A stretch of 51,747 nt of DNA from CAZCDS01 sp964497585 (lineage in GTDB: Bacteria; Desulfobacterota; Desulfomonilia; Desulfomonilales; Desulfomonilaceae): positions 1 through 51,747 of the forward strand of contig CAZCDS010000047.1 in the NCBI GenBank assembly GCA_964497585.1, given 5' to 3'. A model generated the notes under the pieces. It saw only the letters and a list, made by a program, of their open reading frames with translations, searched no databases and had not been told where the DNA came from. The position numbers and the translations under genes are program-made. Shown piece by piece: positions 44,981-51,747 of the stretch. Position 1 is the stretch's first letter. Each line of letters opens with the position of its first letter.

Positions 44981-46006
44981 ATGAACGACAAAAAGTTCAA
45001 AAACGGCACAAGTGGCGGAGAGGTGTTTGAGGTCGGTTCTTTTCGCCCGGAAGACGCAGAGGGAATAGCGGCGCTCTTTAGAGCTGTATACGGCGAAGCT
45101 TACCCGGTCAGGATTTTCTACGATCCCCACGCTCTGACGGAGGCCAACTTGGCCGGAACATACTATTCCATTCTTGCTCGCAACGCAGACGGCAACGTAG
45201 TGGGCGCCGTACATCTGTTCAGATCCGCACCATACGAGGGTTTATACGAGGTGGGTTCGGGCCTCGTTTTGCGGCAATACCGCAAACTAGGATTGAACAG
45301 ACGCATGTTCCAGTTTGTTTTTGATCAATGGCTTCCCCAACAGCGGGGAATCGAGGAAGCGTGGGGTGAACCGGTCTGTAACCACGTGGCCAATCAGAAG
45401 GCGGTTGTTGAATTTCACTATATTGAGACCGCCCTGGAAGTTGCGCTAATGCCCGCCGCAGCCTATGACAAGGAGAAAAGTGCGGCGAGCAGGGTGGCGG
45501 CCTTGCCCGCGTTCCGATGCTACAAACCGAAACCCCATACCGTTTACCTGCCATCCGTGTACGAGAAAGAGCTGACGTTTCTCTATTCAGCTTTGGACGA
45601 TCAGCGGACCATTCTCATTTCTAACCAGAGCCTGCCTGACTCGATTGAATCCCATGCGGACATGACGGTATTCGACTTTGCCGGCGTTTGCCGTATAGCC
45701 GTGCGCAGCATGGGCTCTGATTTTGCTACGTACATGGGAAAGCTTGAGAGCACGGCGCGTGATCAGAAACTTGTAGTGCTTCAAGTATGGCTCAACCTTG
45801 GTTCCCCTTGGGTAGGTGTTGCCGTGAATGTTCTGAGGGACCGGGGCTATTTCTTGGGGGGCCTGTTACCGCGCTGGTTTGGTGAAGACGGGCTTCTCAT
45901 GCAAAAAATCATGGTCGACCCTGACTTTGAGGCTGTTCAGCTTTATTCGGATCGAGCAAGGCAAATCTTTGGGATGGTCCAGGCGGATTGGCTGCGATCT
46001 CGGTAA
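44981..46006 (+). CDS. GNAT-like acyltransferase
   Basis: A 341-residue cytoplasmic protein with an N-terminal GNAT fold. FRPEDAEGIAALFRAVYGEA, YYSILARNADGNVVGAVHLF and YEVGSGLVLRQYRKLGLNRR (the acetyl-CoA-binding strand and [RQ]xxGxG-like turn, here RKLGLN) are followed by ANQKAVVEFHYIETALEVAL, which resembles the usual C-terminal part of the first domain. The second half has ISNQSLPDSIESHADMTVFD and a C-terminal GNAT-like strand/helix unit, so it may be a duplicated fold. AGCAGGAAA precedes the ATG. Substrate unknown; a single-gene transcript on the plus strand. Confidence 0.7.
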   Translation: MNDKKFKNGTSGGEVFEVGSFRPEDAEGIAALFRAVYGEAYPVRIFYDPHALTEANLAGTYYSILARNADGNVVGAVHLFRSAPYEGLYEVGSGLVLRQYRKLGLNRRMFQFVFDQWLPQQRGIEEAWGEPVCNHVANQKAVVEFHYIETALEVALMPAAAYDKEKSAASRVAALPAFRCYKPKPHTVYLPSVYEKELTFLYSALDDQRTILISNQSLPDSIESHADMTVFDFAGVCRIAVRSMGSDFATYMGKLESTARDQKLVVLQVWLNLGSPWVGVAVNVLRDRGYFLGGLLPRWFGEDGLLMQKIMVDPDFEAVQLYSDRARQIFGMVQADWLRSR

Positions 46007-46230
46007 TAACAAACCATGGAAATCAGCCTGCGAAAGGAGTAATATTGGTATATGCCGCCAATGACCCACCTATTTCAAAAGACGATCAGTGACTTTTTTC
46101 ATGTTCCAGGTTTCCGGTGCTACATGCAAACTGGGTGAGCCGGTCCGTTTTGACTGTATGGTCAATTCGGATGGGTGAGAGGTCACGCGAACACGCCTGC
46201 AGGTATTGTTGCTGATGAGGAGGATCCGAA

Positions 46231-46656
46231 ATGAAGTGCCTGATGGACCACATCGTCTTTAACGTCGAAGATGACGAGAAGATGATCGCCTTCTATAAAG
46301 AAGTGCTCCAGTTGCCGACTGAGCGCCTAGAGGAATATCGCGCGGGCGATGTCCCGTTCGCATCCTTGCGATTGAACGCTGACACCATCATCGACCTCTT
46401 CCCGAAAGAGTTGTGGCAGAAGACCGCCTCCCGGGGGGAGGGTCGAGAAAACCTCAACCACTTCTGCATATCCGTCACGAGAGCCGACTGGGACGCCCTT
46501 GTCAAACGGCTTGAGACGAGGGGCATTTCGATAGAAAGGGGGCCGGTCCGACTGTGGGGAGCCCAGGGAATGGGAACGTCGATCTATTTCCGAGACCCGG
46601 AGAACAATCTCATTGAAGCCCGGCATTACGAAGGCCCCCGCGACCAACAGCCGTGA
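46231..46656 (+). CDS. VOC (glyoxalase/dioxygenase) superfamily protein
   Basis: A 141-residue protein of two beta-alpha-beta-beta-beta units. The first begins MDHIVFNVEDDEKMIAFYKE, giving the metal-ligand histidine at residue 7; the second begins LNHFCISVTRADWDALVKRL, with a second ligand histidine, and ends SIYFRDPENNLIEARHY, where the glutamate of the 'DP.GN.IE' motif is the usual third ligand. AGGAGG precedes the ATG at 46231. Members include glyoxalase I, fosfomycin-resistance proteins and dioxygenases; the reaction here cannot be told. Confidence 0.87.
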   Translation: MKCLMDHIVFNVEDDEKMIAFYKEVLQLPTERLEEYRAGDVPFASLRLNADTIIDLFPKELWQKTASRGEGRENLNHFCISVTRADWDALVKRLETRGISIERGPVRLWGAQGMGTSIYFRDPENNLIEARHYEGPRDQQP

Positions 46657-47073
46657 CTCTTTGTGCCCTGAGAAAGCTGTCTGGCGATGGGTATCTTTGA
46701 GAGACGACCCTTAAAGGGTTTTCCCTGAAAGATCTTTCTCCTCCAACTATTGCACCAGCACTCGGAATCGCCTTCTGGTCGCCTCGCGCCCGTGACCGGA
46801 TGAGACAATCAAGATCGCGCAGATGGGCTCTCACGTGCCTTACCGTCCGTTCCCCTGTGGCGTGATGGTTGCAAAGGCCTTCTCCATAGTCAATGAGTCC
46901 GTGACTTCGCTCCAACTGATCTGGCGAAGCCCGAGAAAAGACCTCACACGTACGACAATCCCGTTTCACTGAAGACGATGCCGTGTTAGACTCCTGCGCA
47001 GCAGAAGCCATCGTGAGCCCTGAGATTGTCATCTCCCTTTCTCTTCGCTGAGCGCGAGCGCCGTGGAGTCAGC
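46657..47073. other. Intergenic stretch, nothing recognised
   Basis: About 420 bases between the VOC and EamA genes, both on the plus strand. The minus-strand open frame here (46610-47032) has shadow-like composition and no ribosome-binding site. A short palindrome ACCCTTAAAGGGT near 46710 followed by TTT is too small to call a terminator. Confidence 0.35.
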
Positions 47074-47973
47074 TTGAGAGTTACCAACCATTCGTCTAGC
47101 CGCATTCCTCTGACCGGAGTGGTTCTCCTCACCGTCCTCTGTCTCATCTGGGGAGGGAACGCGGTCTCCATCAAGGTGAGCAACCAGGGCGTCTCCCCCG
47201 TCTTGGCGGCGGCAATCCGGTCTGTTGTCGCGAGCCTGCTGCTCTGGTTCTATGCACTGGCGTTACGGGAACGGGTCTTTCTCCCAAAAGGTCTCTTGAA
47301 ACACGGGGTGGCCATCGGGTTGTTGTTCGGGACCGAGTTTCTTTTCCTGTTTTGGGGAATCAAGTTCACCGATGCGTCGAGAGCCGTGATATTTCTCTAT
47401 ACCCAACCACTTTGGACCGTTCTCCTCGCCCACCTGTTCTTGCACGACGAAAGGCTGGGGCTATCGAAAAGCGCGGGCGTAATCATTGCCTTGGTCGGCA
47501 TTTGTCTGGTCTTCGGGTCACGGCCGGTAAAGCTGGCTCCGTCCCACTGGGTAGGAGACCTCATGGAGGTCGCAGCAGGCTTTCTCTGGGCTGCCACCAC
47601 CGTATACATCAAAAGGTTCATCGGGAACACGCCGATCACACATTACCAGACGCTTTTTTCTCAGCTCCTCTACTCCATTCCCGTGCTCGTCCTGGGATGG
47701 CTCCTGTTCGAGAGGGGGTTGCCGATCTCCCTTTCCGGGCCAGTGATCGCAGCCCTCTTCTACCAATCTGCCATCGTGGCCTTCGCCAGCTACTTGGCTT
47801 GGTTCTGGCTACTCCACCGGTTCCAGGCGGGCCGCCTCTCCGCTTTCACTTTTTTGACTCCCATCTTTGGCGTCATTCTGGCCGCGATATTCCTTCACGA
47901 GCAGTTGACGGCTTTTCTCGGGATTGGACTTGTCATGGTTACGGGCGGAATTTACCTCGTAAATAGGGCGTAG
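47074..47973 (+). CDS. EamA/DMT-family transporter
   Basis: A 299-residue inner-membrane protein with ten hydrophobic segments arranged as two EamA repeats, each of about 135 residues (first repeat from LTVLCLIWGGNAVSIKVS, second from VGDLMEVAAGFLWAATTVYI). The end of repeat one carries FLHDERLGLSKSAGVIIALV and of repeat two FLHEQLTAFLGIGLVMVTGG, the conserved 'L.E.L....GI.LI..G' feature. I chose the TTG at 47074, five bases after GTGGAG; the frame is open to another TTG at 47026. The family exports metabolites or amino acids; the substrate is unknown. Confidence 0.85.
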   Translation: MRVTNHSSSRIPLTGVVLLTVLCLIWGGNAVSIKVSNQGVSPVLAAAIRSVVASLLLWFYALALRERVFLPKGLLKHGVAIGLLFGTEFLFLFWGIKFTDASRAVIFLYTQPLWTVLLAHLFLHDERLGLSKSAGVIIALVGICLVFGSRPVKLAPSHWVGDLMEVAAGFLWAATTVYIKRFIGNTPITHYQTLFSQLLYSIPVLVLGWLLFERGLPISLSGPVIAALFYQSAIVAFASYLAWFWLLHRFQAGRLSAFTFLTPIFGVILAAIFLHEQLTAFLGIGLVMVTGGIYLVNRA

Positions 47974-48187
47974 GATTTCTCAGGCTTCTCACCGTCATGT
48001 GCATTCACACGCCAACTCGCTGGGCTTCGGAGGTATTAGTCTCTCCACTCGCGGATCGGAGCACAAACTGCGCCCGCACCACCACGTCGTGAGGGGCGGT
48101 CCGAGATCTCCTCAAGGCAAATCAACGTCCTCCACTTAGAATCCCTCAGAAGCATCTCTCATTTCTTCGGCCTGCCCAGGGCTCCGT

Positions 48188-48556
48188 ACCGACTGCGTTT
48201 TTCTCAGTTACGCCGGACCGTTTGGCGACATTAGAAGATCGTTCAAAAGGGCTTGCCCGGTGGCTGGATTGGAGGATTTCACGTTTCATGACCTTTGTCA
48301 TTGCGCCATCAACAATCTCAGATTGGCAGGCAATGACTGCTTCAAGATTATCGCCGCCTCAGGCCACAAAACGATGTCCGTATTCAAGCGCTACAGCCTC
48401 GTGACCGAGGAAGAGCTGAGCAACGTAAGTTGGGGAGACGAGGTATCCGGAGAAGGTGAGCAACCACAGCGTCAATTTCATGAAAATATGGACCCGAAGG
48501 ACTCAGTGATCACGGTCGGCGTGTCGATTGACTTGATTGGGCATACAGGGAGATGA
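48188..48556 (+). pseudogene. Tyrosine recombinase (integrase) C-terminal remnant
   Basis: In one plus-strand frame VFLSYAGPFGDIRRSFKRAC then VAGLEDFTFHDLCHCAINNL, IIAASGHKTMSVFKRYSLVT and EEEL match the last third of phage-type integrases. The box-II arginine in HDLRH is now cysteine (HDLCH, a CGT-to-TGT-type change), while GH and the nucleophilic tyrosine (KRYS) remain. The N-terminal two thirds are missing and no start is present. It lies about 370 bases from the tRNA-Arg 3'-half scar, as an integrase would next to its attachment site. Confidence 0.8.
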
Positions 48557-48889
48557 AGTCCAGGATGAATCCAATCTTTCCTCCAAGCGCGTTGGGCTCA
48601 AAGGGAGGTCCTCATGACCAGACTTTTGAGCATAGGCCCAACACGCCATTGAACAGCGGTGATAACTACTGCCGGACTGTTGGATTCCCAACCTGGCAAC
48701 CGGTCTGCCAGACAGGCGCAAAAGAAGTGGCATCGCGTCAACTCAAGGCACGGAGGAAGGTGAGGACCGGGTTCATCGCCCCGCACTCCCCCATAGAAAG
48801 TCGCCGGACAATTCGACCAGTGTCAGCACAAACGACCATCTCGAAACTGCTGACGCGAACCCTAGACACCTATGTGGACACCAACGAAG

Positions 48890-48929
48890 AAAGGGTCACA
48901 GATGAAAACCTGTAACCCTTTGATTTCTT

Positions 48930-48930
<1 letters not shown>
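48890..48930 (+). terminator. Rho-independent terminator
   Basis: AAAGGGTCACAG (48890-48901) and CTGTAACCCTTT (48910-48921) pair at 11 of 12 positions around an eight-base loop, followed by GATTTCTTT. It lies between the integrase remnant and the tRNA scar and could act in either direction. Confidence 0.65.
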
Positions 48931-48974
<44 letters not shown>

Positions 48975-49377
48975 ACTCAGGATGCAGTTAACCAGTCAAT
49001 GAAATCAACAAGTTACCCTTACCTCCCGTTGCCAAAAAGCAGGACAAAGCATAACGAATCACGACAGATGGACACAAAATGGCCACACAGAATTTCCTTG
49101 AGGATCGGCGAGAATCACCGTGAGGAAATCACCGTATCTTCTCCCAGGCGTCCGAACCGACCTTGAGTGAATATCGGGATTCTTTCCCCTGGTCATCATC
49201 TTGCAGCCCCTCAGACCCGCTCAACCCAATCTCCGTGCCATAACCATAGTCTCCGCAAGCCCGGCGATAGCGCGCATCTGATGTTCCTCCAGTGGACCGC
49301 TTCAATGGCTACGTTGACCGAACCTTGAACGGCGTTCACTGCGCAAGGCAGGAATTGTTGTAGCTAGCTGTTTTCTG
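48975..49377. other. Intergenic stretch next to the att scar
   Basis: About 400 bases without a gene. It contains GATGGACACAAAATGG at 49067-49082, identical to 11926-11941. Nothing else recognised. Confidence 0.35.
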
Positions 49378-49992
49378 TTAAGAGGACAGGAGTAAGTCTT
49401 CCAGGGCCTTCTGTGAGTCAGGAGTCACCTGGAACTCCTCCAATTGAGCCGCTTGGCAAATGACGTCCGCCGCACCCTCCAGGGACAGCCTGTCAACTCG
49501 AACTACCAGGTCGTACGAGTCCAGATTCCATGGGTCTTCACCCCAAATCGTCAGAATCCACTGTCTTCGATCGTTATCCATTCTCTCGATGATCTTGAGA
49601 GCTTTTGTTTCTGAAATAGGATATTGTCGCATTACCATCCGAAGACGTCGCTGCATGCCGGCCAAAACGCATACCCTGAGCACATGACCAACGCCGGGAA
49701 GCATCAGATGACCTGCCAGGCCGTGATAGACAATATTGTTCTTCTTGGCGTGTTCAAGGAAAATGGGCTGAATGAGCGCCTTGTACTCATCTTTAATCTG
49801 CGCGATGCGCTTCAGATATGCGCCACCATCGTCGGTGGTACCGACAAGTTGGGCTTCCGGGACATTGAACTTCTCAGAGGACTTTAGGAGCATGCCGCGA
49901 GAAACGGCCTCATAGCCAAGCTTTTCTGCGACAAGCTGTGCAATCTTTCTTCCGTGGGTGTACGATCTCCTTGATATGGTGATAATGCACAT
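49378..49992 (-). CDS. Cytidylate kinase-like family protein
   Basis: A 204-residue P-loop-fold protein of the cytidylate-kinase-like family common in deltaproteobacteria and Firmicutes. It begins ITISRRSYTHGRKIAQLVAE then KLGYEAVSR; the family usually has S-R-Q-x-G-S-G-G-R-x-I-A here. The glycine-rich loop is therefore altered (SYTHGR), which may weaken nucleotide binding. Later landmarks are NIVYHGLAGHLMLPGVGHVL (GRG/G.....L...P...HVR motif) and a C-terminal WNLDSYDLVVRVDRLSLEGA, typical of the family. GAGGAGG precedes the ATG at 49992. True substrate unknown. Confidence 0.8.
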   Translation of the reverse strand: MCIITISRRSYTHGRKIAQLVAEKLGYEAVSRGMLLKSSEKFNVPEAQLVGTTDDGGAYLKRIAQIKDEYKALIQPIFLEHAKKNNIVYHGLAGHLMLPGVGHVLRVCVLAGMQRRLRMVMRQYPISETKALKIIERMDNDRRQWILTIWGEDPWNLDSYDLVVRVDRLSLEGAADVICQAAQLEEFQVTPDSQKALEDLLLSS

Positions 49993-51258
49993 AATCCACC
50001 TCCTCTCATCTGATTAGCCATCCAGGGATGAACCCATAGCGTGCGCATCTGACTAACGAGTCGGTGCAAAAAAAGAACGAGTGCTCTTCAGAGTGCTGTG
50101 CTCGGCCAACGGTCGCACTATCACCCAGTCTTGTCAAGATATTCCGTAGCCCGAATCCGCGATTGACACAGTGAAAGTTACAGCCATATCCTAAAATAGA
50201 TTCACCACACAAACACCCATCTAGCCAGATTATTTGGGCTTCGCAGACCCCAAACACACAAGCCTTTTAGACCCTCTCAGCCTCTCCTGCCGTGCCATAG
50301 TCCCCCCAGATCCGACGAGCGGGCCACTTCCTGGGAGCTTTCCCCCATCGACTGCGAAGCTGGAGGTTATCTCCATAATTGGTATCGGCAATTCCTATCT
50401 CCTGGGATTGAGTGCCCAATATTTTGACACTCATCTCATACCCAGATCACCAGTTAATCCAGTATCAGAGCTGTCAATCAAGAGATCCGCCCCCACTCAT
50501 AAAGTCGGTCTAAGGTGGTTATCGTTAATAACATCAAGACCATATCAGCCATTTTTCCGCGTGTATTCCCAGTGAGATAGCCTGCGCCTTTCATAGTTAA
50601 CCGCGCGAAAGTACTCTAGTTTCCCGGTACACTTGACAATTCCAGTAGACACCTGGCATTATAGGGGGGACCCACTGCATTCGGGAATCTTCCCCGCTCC
50701 TATCCCTTGCATCAGCCTCTTATTCAGGGCCCTTCAACGGCGAGCCCCCGAAGAAGCTATTACCTCTGACGGAGGTCTCGTCGCGGATTGCCTAGGAAAG
50801 AAGAGTGATCACTGGGAAGGTCGAACGGTACGGATCCCATGGGGGCTCTCGATGAGGGGGCCTTTTTTCTTCTCGGAACCTCTCGACCGCAAGGATTGAA
50901 TTTCTTCTCACCGGCTCGCGCAGGAAAAGCGGGCAGGAGCCTGGACCTGTGGCCGTGAGCGAGGCGGTGCACTGAGGGGCTGGCTTCGACGTTTCCGTGA
51001 GCTCGACATTACCGCGCCTTGTTCGGGTGACCACCAGACTGGGATAACGCTTGACGGAGTGGCGGAGGGTAAAGTACGCTCAGAAATAGAGCAAAACGTG
51101 TCTTCTGATCAATCTCACGAGCGTTTTGCCTGGATCAGGTGGTGAAGCCTCGCTGGGGCGACTCCCTTGGGACAAGCTGAGAAACACTTCTACCTCTGGA
51201 CGGTGCCAAGAGGGTCACCATGGTAAGACTGCCGTCAAATTCCGGTTAGGATGACAAG
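49993..51258. other. Long intergenic stretch, nothing recognised
   Basis: About 1.27 kb with only short shadow frames on both strands, no tRNA and no motif I recognise. AT-richer patches near 50150-50240 and 50450-50560 could hold promoters. A T run after a GC-rich segment near 50855-50870 (GGGGGCC then TTTTTT) lacks a convincing matching stem. Confidence 0.4.
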
Positions 51259-51720
51259 ATGCTTGATCCAGACGAACCGATAAAAGAAAAGAAACAGGAT
51301 GAGTTGCGTCGACTGGACGGTGCTCAGGCACTCGCAGACATCATTGTTAAGGCCCCCTCCGATGCCAGCTTCGTGATAGGAATCGAGGGGTCATGGGGTT
51401 CGGGAAAGACCTCGTTTGTGAATCTTGTCAAGCAGTATCTTAGGCCACCGATAATATTGATGAATTACAATCCGTGGTATTTCACAGACCTGCTTTCTTT
51501 GCTCACTGATTTCTTCTTGACACTGTCGCGTGGACTCGGGCCAAAGGTTAAAGACAGCCAAAAGTTTGCTCGCACCCTGGGGAGCTATGTTAACAAAATC
51601 GGACCATTATTTCTGGCGGGAATCACCGTCGGCGTGACTGGCGTTTCCTTAAAGCCGGTCGCTGGCGTCGAAGAGTTTTTCAAGAAGCGCCCCCCCGCTA
51701 TACTTTCGCCATTTTTGTAA
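51259..51720 (+). CDS. KAP-family P-loop NTPase, truncated or frameshifted
   Basis: The 153-residue frame begins with AGGATGACAAG before ATG 51259 and is the N-terminus of a KAP (Kidins220/ARMS/PifA) NTPase. A short leader (DELRRLDGAQALADII) leads to Walker A in IGIEGSWGSGKTSF (about residues 40-53) and the family motif MNYNPWYF. Two hydrophobic stretches follow, as in KAP proteins where membrane segments are inserted in the P-loop domain. The frame stops at 51720 directly after a run of seven C (51690-51696). Either neighbouring frame is open to the window end, so a one-base slip at the C run is likely. Walker B lies outside. KAP ATPases often occur in phage-defence or plasmid-linked loci. 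Confidence 0.75.
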   Translation: MLDPDEPIKEKKQDELRRLDGAQALADIIVKAPSDASFVIGIEGSWGSGKTSFVNLVKQYLRPPIILMNYNPWYFTDLLSLLTDFFLTLSRGLGPKVKDSQKFARTLGSYVNKIGPLFLAGITVGVTGVSLKPVAGVEEFFKKRPPAILSPFL

Positions 51721-51747
51721 GGTATTATGGCGATTTTCGCGGAAAGA

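Noticed and set aside
46610..47032. 140-codon minus-strand frame between the VOC and EamA genes
   Set aside because: It overlaps the end of the VOC gene, has shadow-like composition and lacks a ribosome-binding site.

Overview
The window looks like a piece of a chromosome from an anaerobic deltaproteobacterium (Desulfobacterota; a Desulfomonile- or Syntrophobacter-like relative is my best guess). The basis is a large outer-membrane porin of the kind seen there, a branched-chain ABC transporter linked to an acyl-CoA ligase, a polyferredoxin/BFD protein, several MaoC, citryl-CoA-lyase and old-yellow-enzyme genes, and a probable selenoprotein. No rRNA gene or complete tRNA gene was found.

Layout. 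1-3.5 kb (minus): three related small membrane proteins and a fourth multi-pass protein. 3.5-9.5 kb: a decayed zone with an internally deleted IS3-family copy, one intact porin (4754-6484), an IS1380-family transposase remnant abutting a truncated second porin, and an extremely histidine-rich small protein. 9.6-13.3 kb: a small secreted protein, a tandem cyclic-nucleotide-binding protein (10523-11410), and an FrnE/DsbA-family oxidoreductase (12626-13231) whose first redox cysteine is encoded by TGA, most likely selenocysteine. 13.5-16.7 kb (minus): PaaI thioesterase, SMP-30 lactonase, an ISL3 remnant and a pair of MaoC-like proteins.

17.9-21.7 kb (minus): a compact four-gene operon with a 2x[4Fe-4S]+BFD ferredoxin, an unrecognised 472-aa protein, a divergent NadC-like phosphoribosyltransferase and a MoaB/CinA-like protein. 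I cannot assign it to a known pathway, and it is the best candidate for an undescribed system. 22.7-37.1 kb (minus): a catabolic region. A TetR regulator lies upstream of a complete 2-oxoacid dehydrogenase complex (E1 alpha, E1 beta, E2, E3), followed by LivG, an acyl-CoA ligase, LivF, LivH, LivM and a periplasmic binding protein. Together these suggest uptake, CoA activation and oxidation of an organic acid.

38-47 kb: LssY_C-domain protein, a frameshifted small conserved gene, nitronate monooxygenase-like protein, citryl-CoA-lyase-like protein, MaoC dehydratase, old-yellow-enzyme-type reductase, an IHF-alpha pseudogene, a GNAT-like protein, a VOC protein and an EamA permease. 48-51.7 kb: a decayed tyrosine integrase beside the 3' half of tRNA-Arg (an attachment-site scar), a cytidylate-kinase-like protein, a long non-coding stretch, and the start of a KAP P-loop NTPase that breaks at a run of seven C. 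Pseudogenes and transposon scars are unusually dense across the intergenic DNA.
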